Counted from the first letter of the stretch, positions 7,151-16,451 are shown. The stretch is 64,000 nucleotides of DNA from Sulfuritortus calidifontis (GCF_003967275.1 NZ_AP018721.1:2480001-2544000); one strand, 5' to 3'. Notes: a model not told the origin generated them from the letters alone. A program made the numbers and translations.

Positions 7151-10100
7151 TCAGGCCGGTACCCGCCGCTGCCAGAGCAGATAGAACAGCGGGATCACGA
7201 TCAGGGTCAGGGCGGTCGAGGCGAAGGTGCCGAAGATCAGCGACACCGCCAGACCGCCGAACACCGGGTCGGTGATCATGATCGCCGAGCCGGCGATGAT
7301 GGCCAGGGCCGTGAGCAGAATGGGCCTGAAGCGCACCGCGCCCGCCTCCATCACCGCCTCGTCCAGGTCGTACCCCTTGGCGCGGTAGTCGAGGATGAAG
7401 TCGATCAGGAGCAGCGAGTTGCGCACCACGATGCCGGCCAGGGCGATGGCGCCGATCATGGAGGTGGCGGTGAAGGCCTGGCCGGTCGCCCAGTGGCCGG
7501 GGAAGACGCCGATCAGGGTGAGCGGGATGGCGCCCATCACGATCAGCGGCAGCATGAACGACTTGTAATAGGCGGTCAGGGTCAGATAGATCAGGATCAG
7601 GGCGACGATGAAGGCCGAACCCAGGTCGCGGAAGACATCCAGGGTCAGCCGCATCTCGCCGCCCCAGAGCAGGGTGTAGTCCTTGACGTCGCGCGGTTCG
7701 GCCTCGACGAAGCCCATGTTGCCGGTGGCGAAGGCGACGCCGGTCTTCAGCCGGACCTCGTCCAGCATCTGGTCCAGGGCGAGCACGGCATAGACCGGGC
7801 TCGAGGTCAGCATCTCGCCGCCCACGGTCACCATGGAGTGCTGGTCGCGGCCGTAGATCGGCTTGGCCTGCACCACGCGGGTCACCGTCGCCAGCTCGCC
7901 CAGCGGAATCTGCACGCCCTGGGGATTGCTCACCCTGAGCGCCATCAGGGCTTCCGGCGTGGTGCGCAGCGCGCGCGGCAGGCGCACCTTGATCTCGATC
8001 GGCTCGCGGGCGCCGTCTTCGTGCAGGGTGCCGATGGCGAAACCGGAGACATAGTCGCGCAAGAGCTTGGCCACCTGGCCCGGCGCCACCCCGGCCAGCA
8101 TGGCCCGCTCGGCATCGACCTTGACCTCATAGCTGTCGACGTCGGCGGTGACCGAGTCGTCGACGTTGATCAGGCCGTAGATCTGGCCGAAGGCGGCCGA
8201 CACTTCCGTCGCGGCGGCGCGCAGCTTGTCGTAATCCGGGCCATAGAGTTCGGCCAGGATCTGCGAGGGCACCGGCGGCCCCGGCGGGGTCTCGTAGATC
8301 TTCAGCTTGGCCTGGGGATAAGCCTGGCGCACCGGCTTCAGGGCCTTGTCGATCTGGGCCGCGATGTCATGCGAGGAAGCCCAACGGTCATGCTTGTCGA
8401 CCAGATTGACCCGGATCTGGGCCAGATTCTCGCCGCGCTTGACCATGTCGCCGCGAACCAGGGCAGCGAAGTCGATCGGCGCCGGCTGGCCGAGGAAGGC
8501 TTGAAAGTCGACGATGTGGGGATTGGGCGCGATCGCCTCGCCCACGGCGCGCACCACCCGGTCGGTGCCGGCCAGGGCGGTGCCGGCCGGCATGTCGATC
8601 TGCAAGAGCAGGGTGTTGGTGTTGTCGTTGGGCAGCATCTTGAGCTCGACGCCGAATAGCGACAGCGGCCCGTTCATGCCGGCGGGGCGGACGAACTGCC
8701 AGGCCGGCATGACCATGGCCGCGCCCAGCATGGCCAGGACGATGCCGAAGAAGGCGTTGCGCCGGCGGGCATCGTCCATGAACGGCCGCAGCACCGCCAG
8801 ATAGGCCCGGCGCAAGGGGTCGTTGGGTTCGCTGTCCTTTTCCTCCATGCAAGGCCGGTCGGCCATTTCGCGCATAGCCTTGCCCTTGAGCCAGAGATTG
8901 GCCGCCCAGGGCACCACGGCATAGGCGATGAACAGCGAGGCGAGCATGGCCACCGGCACGTTGATCGGGATCGGCCGCATGAACGGGCCCATCATGCCGG
9001 TGACGAAGGCCATGGGGATGAAAGCCAGCATCACGGTCAGGGTGGCCACGTTGGTCGGATTGCCGATCTCGTTGGTCGCCAGGAGCAGTGTGCGTCCGAA
9101 TTCCTCGGCCTTGGCCTTGCCATGATGCAGATGGCGGTGGATGTTCTCGATCACCACGATGGAGTCGTCGACCAGGAGGCCCAGGGCCAGAATGAGGGCG
9201 AACAGGGTGATGCGGTTGATGGTCTGGCCGGTGAAGTAACCCACGGCCAGCACGATGAACAGGATCAGCGGGATGGTCATGGTGACGATACCCGCCTCGC
9301 GCCAGCCGAGGAACCACCACATCAAAAGCACCACGCTGACGATGGCGATGCCCAGGTGCTCGACCAGCAGGTTGACCGCGGCGTTGGCCCGCTCGCCGTC
9401 GTCGCGGGTGACGGTGATCTCGATGCCCTGCGGCACCGCCTGGCGCTTGAGCGCCTCCAGCTTGTCGAGCACGGCGCGCGAGACCACCACCGCATTCTCG
9501 CCCGCTCGCTTGGCGATGGCGATGGTTACCGCAGGCGTTGGACTCTTCGACTTGCCCGCCGCGCCGGCACCGAAGGCGATCCAGGAGGCCTCTTCCGCCT
9601 CGGCCCCGCCGTCCTCGATCCGCGCCACGTCCTTGAGGTAGACCGGCCGACCGTGGGCGACGCCGATCACGATATCGCCCACCTCGCGGGCCGAGCCGAG
9701 GAAACCGTCCAGGCGCAGGGGACGGCTCAGGTTGTCCCTGACCACCTGGCCGAGCGGCGCCGAGACATTGGCCCCGCGCAGCATGCGATCGACCTGCTCC
9801 AGGCTGAGCTGGGCCGCGGCCAGCCGGGCCGGGTCGATCCAGACATTGATGGCGCGGGTGCGGCCGCCGATGACCTGGGTGAAGGAGACGCCGGGCACAT
9901 TGCGCAGATGTTCCAGCAGGCGCGCCGCCACCTCGCGCACCTCGTGGTCGTCGTGCGTGCGCGAGCTCAGGGTGAGGGTGAGGATGGGCACGTCGTCGAC
10001 GTTGATCGGCCGCACCACCGGCTCCATCGCGCCCGGCGGGATCTTGTCCCAGTTCTGCACCAGCTGGTTGTAGAGCTTGACCAGGCTGATCTCCTGGTCC

Positions 10101-10435
10101 TGGCCGACCTTGAACTGCACCGTGACCACGCCGACGTCGTTGGCGGCATAGCCATAGGTGTGGTCGACGCCGGACTGGGCATGCATGATCGCCTCGAGCG
10201 GGCGGACGATCAGGTTGTGGATCTCCTCGGGCGAGGCGCCCGGCTTGGCCACCATGATGTTGGCCGCCGGCACCACGATCTGCGGGTTGTATTCGCGCGG
10301 CGTCAGATACAAGGCCAGGGCCCCGGTCAGGAACAGGGCCAGGATCATCAGCGGCGTGATCTTGGAGGTGAGAAAGGCCCCGGCCAGCTTGCCGGCGATG
10401 TTCATGTCACTGCGTCGGCGGCGGGGTTCATCCAT
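7151..10435 (-). CDS. RND-family efflux permease (AcrB/CzcA superfamily)
   Basis: Inner-membrane proton-driven pump of a tripartite efflux system; 1094 residues. An N-terminal transmembrane helix (about residues 24-46), the TM2-TM6 block (starting near HLGIAIVSVVLLMWW) and the final TM block (FIVALILIYLTLTAYYKSF onward) frame two periplasmic loops. The proton-relay aspartates occur as LLVDDSIVVIENIHRHL. A start at 10435 has GAGGA seven bases upstream; the internal ATG at 10405 lacks a ribosome site. It follows the membrane-fusion gene by 15 bp. Substrate is unknown: the TM4 motif lacks the extra acidic residues of heavy-metal CzcA pumps, so a drug or solvent type is more likely. Confidence 0.92.
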   Translation of the reverse strand: MDEPRRRRSDMNIAGKLAGAFLTSKITPLMILALFLTGALALYLTPREYNPQIVVPAANIMVAKPGASPEEIHNLIVRPLEAIMHAQSGVDHTYGYAANDVGVVTVQFKVGQDQEISLVKLYNQLVQNWDKIPPGAMEPVVRPINVDDVPILTLTLSSRTHDDHEVREVAARLLEHLRNVPGVSFTQVIGGRTRAINVWIDPARLAAAQLSLEQVDRMLRGANVSAPLGQVVRDNLSRPLRLDGFLGSAREVGDIVIGVAHGRPVYLKDVARIEDGGAEAEEASWIAFGAGAAGKSKSPTPAVTIAIAKRAGENAVVVSRAVLDKLEALKRQAVPQGIEITVTRDDGERANAAVNLLVEHLGIAIVSVVLLMWWFLGWREAGIVTMTIPLILFIVLAVGYFTGQTINRITLFALILALGLLVDDSIVVIENIHRHLHHGKAKAEEFGRTLLLATNEIGNPTNVATLTVMLAFIPMAFVTGMMGPFMRPIPINVPVAMLASLFIAYAVVPWAANLWLKGKAMREMADRPCMEEKDSEPNDPLRRAYLAVLRPFMDDARRRNAFFGIVLAMLGAAMVMPAWQFVRPAGMNGPLSLFGVELKMLPNDNTNTLLLQIDMPAGTALAGTDRVVRAVGEAIAPNPHIVDFQAFLGQPAPIDFAALVRGDMVKRGENLAQIRVNLVDKHDRWASSHDIAAQIDKALKPVRQAYPQAKLKIYETPPGPPVPSQILAELYGPDYDKLRAAATEVSAAFGQIYGLINVDDSVTADVDSYEVKVDAERAMLAGVAPGQVAKLLRDYVSGFAIGTLHEDGAREPIEIKVRLPRALRTTPEALMALRVSNPQGVQIPLGELATVTRVVQAKPIYGRDQHSMVTVGGEMLTSSPVYAVLALDQMLDEVRLKTGVAFATGNMGFVEAEPRDVKDYTLLWGGEMRLTLDVFRDLGSAFIVALILIYLTLTAYYKSFMLPLIVMGAIPLTLIGVFPGHWATGQAFTATSMIGAIALAGIVVRNSLLLIDFILDYRAKGYDLDEAVMEAGAVRFRPILLTALAIIAGSAIMITDPVFGGLAVSLIFGTFASTALTLIVIPLFYLLWQRRVPA

Positions 10436-10450
10436 TGTTCAGTCCTCGCC

Positions 10451-11488
10451 TCAGCCCTGCACGCGGTCGCCGGATTCCAGCTTGTCCGCGCCGTTGACGA
10501 CGATGCGCTCGCCGGCCGACAGACCGGCCTGGATCTCGACCTGGCCGTTGTGCTCGGCCCCGGTGCGCACCATGCGGAAATGGGCCATGCCCTGGGCATC
10601 GACCACGAACAGGCCGACGATGCCGGCGCGCTCGACCAGGGCGTTCTTCGGCACCAGCAGGCCGTCGCGCTCGCCCATCTTGAACAGGGCCCGGGCGAAC
10701 AGGCCGCTCTTGAGGCCCGGCGCGGCGATGTCGAGCTTGACCAGGAAGGTGCGGGAGACGGGGTCGGCCGCCGGCGAGATGCGCGCGACCCGGGCCTCGA
10801 CCACGCCGCTCATGCCATCGACCTCGACCGGCACGACATCGCCCGGCTTGATCTGGCGCAGGACCTCCTCCCCGACCTGGGTCTGCACCTGCAGGCGGGC
10901 GGGGTTCTCCACCACCACCACCGGCTGGCCCGGGCTCGCCAGGCTGCCGGCATTGCCCAGCTTCTGGGTGACCACGCCGGCGATGGGCGAGACGACCACG
11001 GCGTAGCGCAGCTGGTTGTTGGCGCTGTCGGCCGCGGCGCGCGCCTGGTCGTAGGCCAGCTTCATCTTCTCGTACTGCTGGCGGCTGACCGCCTCGTCCT
11101 TGTACAGGTTGGCGAAGCGATCGAAATTGGCCTTGGCGTCGGCCAAGGCGGCATTGGCCTGGTCGGCCTGGCTCCTGGCGTCGGTGGCGTCGATGGTGAA
11201 CAGGCGCTGGCCGGCCTTGACCGCCTGGCCCTCGACCACGTCGATGGCCCGGATGTAGCCCATGATGCGCGAGGCCACCGGCACCGATTCCAGCGCGACC
11301 AGGGTCGCCGGCGCCGGATATTGCTCGGCCACCCGGCTTGCCCGGACCACGCCGATCTCGGCCTTCACCGTCTTGCCGGGGGCGGCCTGGCCAGGCTGCT
11401 CGCCTCCGCCGCAACCGACCAGGCTGCCGAACAACAAAGCGGCCAGCAGGCCACCCTGCCATTTGTTCATCGTTGTCGCTTTCATCAT
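10451..11488 (-). CDS. RND efflux periplasmic adaptor (membrane fusion protein, lipoprotein)
   Basis: Periplasmic adaptor that joins the RND pump to the outer-membrane channel; 345 residues, HlyD/AcrA superfamily. It carries a lipoprotein signal with lipobox LVGC near residue 26, so it is probably tethered to the inner membrane. The lipoyl half-motif VEGQAVKAGQRLFTID, an alpha-hairpin (about 90-160, including ARSQADQANAALADAKANF), and a beta-barrel domain (VVVENPARLQVQTQVGEEV) follow in order. The ATGA overlap with the upstream TolC-type gene and the 15-bp gap to the permease show one operon. Confidence 0.92.
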   Translation of the reverse strand: MMKATTMNKWQGGLLAALLFGSLVGCGGGEQPGQAAPGKTVKAEIGVVRASRVAEQYPAPATLVALESVPVASRIMGYIRAIDVVEGQAVKAGQRLFTIDATDARSQADQANAALADAKANFDRFANLYKDEAVSRQQYEKMKLAYDQARAAADSANNQLRYAVVVSPIAGVVTQKLGNAGSLASPGQPVVVVENPARLQVQTQVGEEVLRQIKPGDVVPVEVDGMSGVVEARVARISPAADPVSRTFLVKLDIAAPGLKSGLFARALFKMGERDGLLVPKNALVERAGIVGLFVVDAQGMAHFRMVRTGAEHNGQVEIQAGLSAGERIVVNGADKLESGDRVQG

Positions 11489-12822
11489 GGCTCCACGCTC
11501 AAAACGCCCACCGCCCGCCGCAACTCGGTGCGGGCCGCCACCAGGTCATGGCGGGCCGCCACCAGGTCGGCCCGGGCGCGATCCAGCTGGGCCTGGCCGG
11601 CGAGCAATTCCACCAGATTGATGATGCCGTTCTCATAACGCTTCTTCATCAGCCGCTGGGCCTCCTCGGCCTGGGCCACGGCCGCCTCGCGCGCGGCGAT
11701 GCGCGCCTCGGCCTCCAGGGCCAGGCGCCGGGCCTCGGCCACCTGCAAGGCCACTCCTTCCTCGGCCTGGCGCAGGCGGGCGGCGGCCTCGAGCTCGGCC
11801 GCCCGGGCCTGGTCGACCGCGGCGCCGGTCACCCCGGCATCGAACAGGCGCCAGGACAGGACGCCGGCAACGGTATAGGACGAGGCATCAAAACCCGCAG
11901 TCTTGTCGTTCCACTCCTGGCGACCCATCAGGCTCAGCTGTGGCCGACCGCCGGCGCGCGCCGCCGCGATCCGTGCCCGGGCGGCATCGCGCTCGTGGCG
12001 CAGGGCATTGAGATCAGGATGCTCGGCCCGGGCCTGATCGCGCAGGGCCGCCTCTTCACCGGCCAACCCGGCGGGCATGGTCTCGGCGCCCACCTCGATC
12101 GGCTCGGCCAGCGGACGGCCGATCAGGGTCTTCAGCCGGTCGAGGGCGCCCGATTCCAGGCGCAGCCCCTCGGCCAGCTTGAGCTTGGCCTCTTCCAGGT
12201 TGACCCGGGCCGAGAGCAGATCGCTCTTGATCGCGATGCCCTCGGCATGCAGGCGCTCGGTCGCCCGCAGGGCCTCCTCGGCCGCCTGTTTGGATTGTTG
12301 CGCCACCTTGATATAGGCACGGGCGGTGTGCACCCCCTGGTAGGCCAGGGTGACTTGCTGGATGACCTGCTGGCGGGTCGAGGCATCACCCAGCCGGGCG
12401 GCCTGGGAGCGGGCCTGGGCCTGGTCGATCTGACTGCTGAGCAGGCCGCCGGTATAGAGCGGCACCTGCACCTCGAGCCGGGTATTGAAATTGTCGACGT
12501 CGCCGGGGTGATTCATCGCGGCCGGCTGGAAATCCGCCGCGCTGACCGCGCGCTGGCCAAGCTTGGCGCCGAAGGCGGATAGGGGATCGTTGGTGCGCGA
12601 GGCGCTCATGGCCAAGCCCAGATTGGGCCAGCGGGCGGCCTCGGCCTGGCGCAGGGCGGCCTCGGCCTGGCCGACCCGGGCCTGGCTGACGGCCAGGCTG
12701 GCATTCTGGTTGAGTGCGGCCTCGATGGCCTGGCTGAGGCTGAGCGCTTCGGCCCGGGCCGCTTGCCAACCCAGGGCCGTCACGGCCAGGGCGATCAGGG
12801 TAAACGGTCTGGTCATAGCCAC
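11485..12822 (-). CDS. TolC-family outer-membrane efflux channel
   Basis: Outer-membrane channel of the tripartite pump, 445 residues, with a cleavable signal peptide (cleavage expected after ALGWQAARA). Two OEP repeats of long coiled-coil helices are visible: ALNQNASLAVSQARVGQAEAALRQAE, and later RARIAAARAGGRPQLSLMGRQEW. The C-terminal region KKRYENGIINLVELLAGQAQLDRARADLVAARHDL is the classic TolC helix. It is the first gene of the operon TolC-adaptor-permease. The 395 bp upstream contain a MITE-like element and then an ArsR-type regulator gene in the same orientation. Confidence 0.93.
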   Translation of the reverse strand: MAMTRPFTLIALAVTALGWQAARAEALSLSQAIEAALNQNASLAVSQARVGQAEAALRQAEAARWPNLGLAMSASRTNDPLSAFGAKLGQRAVSAADFQPAAMNHPGDVDNFNTRLEVQVPLYTGGLLSSQIDQAQARSQAARLGDASTRQQVIQQVTLAYQGVHTARAYIKVAQQSKQAAEEALRATERLHAEGIAIKSDLLSARVNLEEAKLKLAEGLRLESGALDRLKTLIGRPLAEPIEVGAETMPAGLAGEEAALRDQARAEHPDLNALRHERDAARARIAAARAGGRPQLSLMGRQEWNDKTAGFDASSYTVAGVLSWRLFDAGVTGAAVDQARAAELEAAARLRQAEEGVALQVAEARRLALEAEARIAAREAAVAQAEEAQRLMKKRYENGIINLVELLAGQAQLDRARADLVAARHDLVAARTELRRAVGVLSVEP

Positions 12823-12912
12823 CTTGTTCTTTTAACGCACGAGGCGCGAATACGCCCGCAAACCTTCTTCAGTATTGCCGATTCAGGACAGGGTGCAACG
12901 GCGCAGCGGGTC

Positions 12913-13184
12913 TTAGAGCCTGTCTCATAAAATCCTATGGGCGCGATGGCGGCGATTTTGACGCAGGCCGCGAAGCGCAACGCGCGGTTTGGTCGTTCCA
13001 AACAAGCGGGGCGCGACAAAGGCCTGTGGCAAAATCGCCCCATCCCGAAGGGTTGCCGTCAGAAACGGCGTCTGCCGCGTTGCGGCGCTTGGCAATGGAA
13101 CGACCATTGCCCGCGCACCACGCCTTGCATCCATCCGTTTCTGACGGCAACGCGCTCCACAGGATTTTATGAGACAGGCTCTTA
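12913..13184. mobile_element. MITE-like element with 21-bp terminal inverted repeats and TTA target duplication
   Basis: A 266-bp non-coding element (12916-13181) with perfect 21-bp inverted ends beginning GAGCCTGTCTCATAAAATCC, flanked by a direct TTA on each side (12913-12915 and 13182-13184). An inner 16-bp inverted repeat (TTGCCGTCAGAAACGG, 13053-13068, and its complement at 13135-13150) makes the right half a second palindrome. Ends starting GAG with a TNA target duplication suggest mobilisation by an IS5-family transposase, but no transposase of that type is in the window. It fills most of the 395-bp gap between the arsR-type gene and the efflux operon. Confidence 0.82.
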
Positions 13185-13217
13185 GCCTAACGGCTCCGGG
13201 GAAGAAACGCCAGCGAC

Positions 13218-13532
13218 TCAGCGCGCGAAGGCGCAGAAGACGTCGCGCATCATGCTGATGAGTTGCAGGGTGCGGGTATCGCCGACGCGGTAGTAGACGC
13301 GATTGGCGTCCTTGCGGGTGCGCAGGACACCCTTGTCGCGCAGGATGGCCAGATGCTGGGAGATGTTGCTTTGGGAGGTGCCTACGCTGTCGACGATTTC
13401 CTGCACGCTGACCTCGCGGTCACCCAAAACGCAAAGAATCTTCAGGCGCAAGGGGTGGGACATGGCCTTCAGGGCACGGGAGGCTTGCTCGATATGCTCG
13501 TCTTTCTGAATCAATTCGCTCGCTTCGCTCAT
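13218..13532 (-). CDS. ArsR-family regulator, candidate persulfide sensor (SqrR/BigR-like)
   Basis: A 104-residue winged-helix repressor of the ArsR family. The helix-turn-helix is VSVQEIVDSVGTSQSNISQHLAIL (about 41-64) and the wing is RTRKDANRVYYRV. Only two cysteines are present: C34 in LKILCVLGD and C100 in MMRDVFCAFAR, 66 residues apart. The same separation links C41/C107 of SqrR and C42/C108 of BigR, which form a tetrasulfide bridge with persulfides; the metal-binding CxC of ArsR/SmtB is absent. It is divergent from gpmI across an AT-rich gap and co-oriented with the RND efflux operon, from which the MITE separates it. Persulfide sensing is inferred. Confidence 0.82.
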   Translation of the reverse strand: MSEASELIQKDEHIEQASRALKAMSHPLRLKILCVLGDREVSVQEIVDSVGTSQSNISQHLAILRDKGVLRTRKDANRVYYRVGDTRTLQLISMMRDVFCAFAR

Positions 13533-13602
13533 GGCTTTTGCTCCGTGCCGCTATCCCTGATTATTTGGCCCTCTGTTTTTACAGTGTAAGCCTATCGCAA
13601 AC

Positions 13603-13618
13603 AGTATTCAAATATACT
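13603..13618. promoter_or_regulatory. Candidate ArsR operator (AGTAT-N6-ATACT)
   Basis: The intergenic region between the arsR-type gene and gpmI is strikingly AT-rich for this genome and contains the dyad AGTAT, TCAAAT, ATACT, 70 bp upstream of the regulator's start. ArsR-family repressors often bind AT-rich dyads in their own promoters. The dyad is short and was found by eye. Confidence 0.35.
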
Positions 13619-13666
13619 AAAATACCTTCCGAAAAAAATGTCAGACCGAGTTAAAAAAATCATCTA

Positions 13667-15250
13667 ATGCCTCCTGCCGTAAAGCCTGTTTTGCTGATCA
13701 TCCTCGATGGCTTCGGTTGTCGGGCCGCCGACCCGTTCAATGCCATCGCCAACGCAAGCAAGCCCAATTGGGACAAATACTGGCAGCAGTTTCCGCATAC
13801 CCTGATTCAGGCCTCCGAGGCCGCCGTCGGCCTGCCCCGCGGCCAGATGGGCAACTCCGAGGTCGGCCATCTCAACATCGGCGCCGGCCGCGTGGTCTAC
13901 CAGGAATTCACCCGCATCGAGCGCTCGATCCAGACCGGCAACTTCTTCGAGAACCCGGCGCTGAAGCACAGCATCGCCGAAGCCAAGGCGCGCGGCACGG
14001 CACTGCATATCCTGGGCCTGCTCTCGGACGGCGGCGTCCACAGCCACGAGCAGCACATCCACGCCATGCTGGAACTGGCCGCCCGGCAGAAACTGGAAAA
14101 GGTCTATCTGCACATCTTCCTCGATGGCCGCGACACTCCGCCCAAGAGCGCCGAGGCCTTCATCAAGCGCCTGCAGGAGAAGACCGAAAAACTGCAGACC
14201 GGCCGCATCGTTTCGGTCATCGGTCGCTATTTCGCCATGGATCGCGACCGCCGCTGGCAGCGGGTGAAGGCCGCCTACGACCTCCTGACCCAGGGCCGCG
14301 CCCCCTACCAGGCCGGCAGCGCGCTCGAAGCGCTGGAGATGGCCTATGCCCGCGGCGAGACCGACGAGTTCGTCAAGGCCACCGCCGTCGTGCCGGCCGG
14401 CAGCCAGCCCGTGCGCATGGAAGACGGCGACGCCATCGCCTTCATGAACTTCCGCTCGGACCGGGCCCGGCAGCTTTGCCGCACCTTCATCGAGCCTGGT
14501 TTCGCCGAATTCGACCGCGAATACGTGCCCCAACTGTCGGATTTCTGCACCCTGACCAGCTACAGCAGCGAATTCGACGTGCCCGTGGCCTTCCCGCCGG
14601 AGCGGATCAAGAACGGCTTCGGCGAATATGTCTCCAGCCTGGGCCTGCACCAGTTGCGCATCGCCGAGACCGAGAAATACCCGCACGTGACCTACTTCTT
14701 CAACGGCGGCCAGGAAACCGTCTATCCCGGCGAGGAACGGGTTCTGGTCAATTCGCCCGACGTCGCCACCTACGACCTCAAGCCCGAGATGAGCGCCTAT
14801 GAGGTGACCGACAAGCTGATCGCCGCCATCGAGAGCCGCAAGTTCGACGCCATCATCTGCAACTATGCCAATGCCGACATGGTTGGCCACACTGGCATCT
14901 ATGACGCCGCCAAGCAGGCGATCGAGGTGATCGACCAGTGCCTGGGTCGCGTGGTCGAGGCCATGCGCGGTATCGGCGGCGAGGTGTTGATCACCGCCGA
15001 CCATGGCAACGCCGAGACCATGCTCGACGTCTTCACCACCCAGGCCCACACCGCCCACACCACCAACCTGGTGCCTTTCCTCTACATCGGCCGCCCGGCC
15101 AAGGTCGCCGACCACGGCGCCCTGGAAGACGTCGCCCCGACCCTGCTCAGGATGATGGGTCTGCCACAGCCGATGGAAATGACCGGCCACCCGCTGATCG
15201 AGTTCGACAGCGAGGCGGCGGCGCCCGCTCCCAGGGCAGCCCAATCCTAG
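13667..15250 (+). CDS. gpmI: 2,3-bisphosphoglycerate-independent phosphoglycerate mutase
   Basis: Cytosolic Mn-dependent mutase interconverting 3- and 2-phosphoglycerate in glycolysis and gluconeogenesis; 527 residues, normal for the family. The alkaline-phosphatase-fold metal site begins with LDGFG (Asp14), the phosphorylated serine is Ser64 in GQMGNSEVGHLNIGAG, and later metal ligands occur in NYANADMVGHTG and ITADHGNAE. It heads a gpmI-envC-ctpA run on the plus strand, an arrangement seen in many proteobacteria. It is divergent from the arsR-type gene. Confidence 0.96.
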   Translation: MPPAVKPVLLIILDGFGCRAADPFNAIANASKPNWDKYWQQFPHTLIQASEAAVGLPRGQMGNSEVGHLNIGAGRVVYQEFTRIERSIQTGNFFENPALKHSIAEAKARGTALHILGLLSDGGVHSHEQHIHAMLELAARQKLEKVYLHIFLDGRDTPPKSAEAFIKRLQEKTEKLQTGRIVSVIGRYFAMDRDRRWQRVKAAYDLLTQGRAPYQAGSALEALEMAYARGETDEFVKATAVVPAGSQPVRMEDGDAIAFMNFRSDRARQLCRTFIEPGFAEFDREYVPQLSDFCTLTSYSSEFDVPVAFPPERIKNGFGEYVSSLGLHQLRIAETEKYPHVTYFFNGGQETVYPGEERVLVNSPDVATYDLKPEMSAYEVTDKLIAAIESRKFDAIICNYANADMVGHTGIYDAAKQAIEVIDQCLGRVVEAMRGIGGEVLITADHGNAETMLDVFTTQAHTAHTTNLVPFLYIGRPAKVADHGALEDVAPTLLRMMGLPQPMEMTGHPLIEFDSEAAAPAPRAAQS

Positions 15251-15252
15251 TG

Positions 15253-16428
15253 GTGACCGTGCGGCTCGGGACCCTCCTCCTCTGCACGCTCTTCGCCACT
15301 ACGGCCCTCGCGGCCACCGACCCCAGGCAGCGCGAACTCAAGGAGCTGCGCGGTCGCATCGACCAGCTCAAGAAAGAGATCGAGCAGGCCAAGGAAGACC
15401 GAGCCGAGGCGGCCGATTCGCTTAAGCAGTCCGAACGCAGGATCAGTGACGTCAACCGCGCCCTGCGCGAACTCGATCAGCGCCAACAGGGCCTGAGCGA
15501 GGAACTCAAGGACATCCAGGGCAATATCCGCCAGACCCAGCGCGGTCTCGACAACCAGCAGGCCCGCCTGGCCGAACTCTTGCGCCAGCACCAGCGGCAG
15601 GGCGATGCCGATGCGCTCAAGTTACTGCTCAGCGGCAAGAGCCCGGGCGAGACGGCGCGCGATCTCGAGTATTACCGCCACATCGGCCGGGCTCGCGCCG
15701 AGCTGATCCGCAACCACCAGGCCAGCCTTGACCGCCTGGATGCCCTGCAGCGCCAAGCCGAAGAACGCAAAGACCGAATCGAGAAGGTGAAGGGCGAGCG
15801 TCTACAGCAGCGCAAGGATCTGGAAAAAGAGAAGAAGGCGCGGCAAGAAGTCTTGACCAGCCTGTCCCAGCAGATTCAGCAACAGCGCAAACAAGTCGCC
15901 AGCCTGGTCCGCGACGAGAAACGCCTGAGCCAGCTGATCGAACGCCTGAGCCGGCTCGCGCTGAAGCCGGCCAAGACCCTGACCGCCCCCGGACGCAAGA
16001 CCAGCCAGGTACCCGACGCCAGCCTGGCCGGTCTCGACTTCGCCAAGCTCAAGGGCCGGCTGGCGCTGCCTGTGGCCGGCACCATCACCGCCCGCTTCGG
16101 CCAGGCCCGCGAAGGCGGCGGGCCGTCCTGGAAGGGCGTCTTCATCCGGGCGCCGGAGGGCCAGGGGGTGCGGGTCGTGGCCAGCGGCCGGGTCGCCTTC
16201 GCCGACTGGCTGCGCGGCTTCGGCAACCTGCTGGTGGTCGACCACGGCGACGGCTTCCTCAGCCTATACAGCAATAATGAAAGTCTGTATAAACAAGTGG
16301 GCGACAGCGTCAGGGCCGGCGACGTGGTGGCCGCGGTCGGCAACACCGGCGGCCAGTCCGAGCACGGCCTGTATTTTGAACTCAGGCACCAGGGCAAACC
16401 CTTCGACCCCTTAAGCTGGGTCCAATAG
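15253..16428 (+). CDS. envC: EnvC-like murein hydrolase activator (degenerate LytM domain)
   Basis: Periplasmic activator of cell-division amidases, about 391 residues. A signal peptide (about RLGTLLLCTLFATTALA) is followed by a long coiled coil (about 35-250) and a C-terminal LytM/M23-fold domain. The M23 zinc ligands are missing: the HxxxD site reads WKGVFI, and the final His motif reads LYFELRH, so it should not be an active peptidase, as for E. coli EnvC. The start is uncertain: GTG at 15250, 15253 or 15259 all work, and 15250 overlaps the gpmI stop. It is translationally coupled or nearly so to gpmI and 23 bp upstream of ctpA. Confidence 0.88.
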   Translation: MTVRLGTLLLCTLFATTALAATDPRQRELKELRGRIDQLKKEIEQAKEDRAEAADSLKQSERRISDVNRALRELDQRQQGLSEELKDIQGNIRQTQRGLDNQQARLAELLRQHQRQGDADALKLLLSGKSPGETARDLEYYRHIGRARAELIRNHQASLDRLDALQRQAEERKDRIEKVKGERLQQRKDLEKEKKARQEVLTSLSQQIQQQRKQVASLVRDEKRLSQLIERLSRLALKPAKTLTAPGRKTSQVPDASLAGLDFAKLKGRLALPVAGTITARFGQAREGGGPSWKGVFIRAPEGQGVRVVASGRVAFADWLRGFGNLLVVDHGDGFLSLYSNNESLYKQVGDSVRAGDVVAAVGNTGGQSEHGLYFELRHQGKPFDPLSWVQ

Positions 16429-16451
16429 CGATCAGTGGGATAGAGCACAGC

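Noticed and set aside
7151-12822. Heavy-metal (CzcCBA-type) efflux operon
   Set aside because: The permease TM4 motif and the adaptor do not show metal-pump features, so substrate class was left open.
15253-16428. Active M23 endopeptidase at the envC position
   Set aside because: All recognisable zinc-ligand positions of the LytM domain are replaced, so it is called an EnvC-type activator instead.
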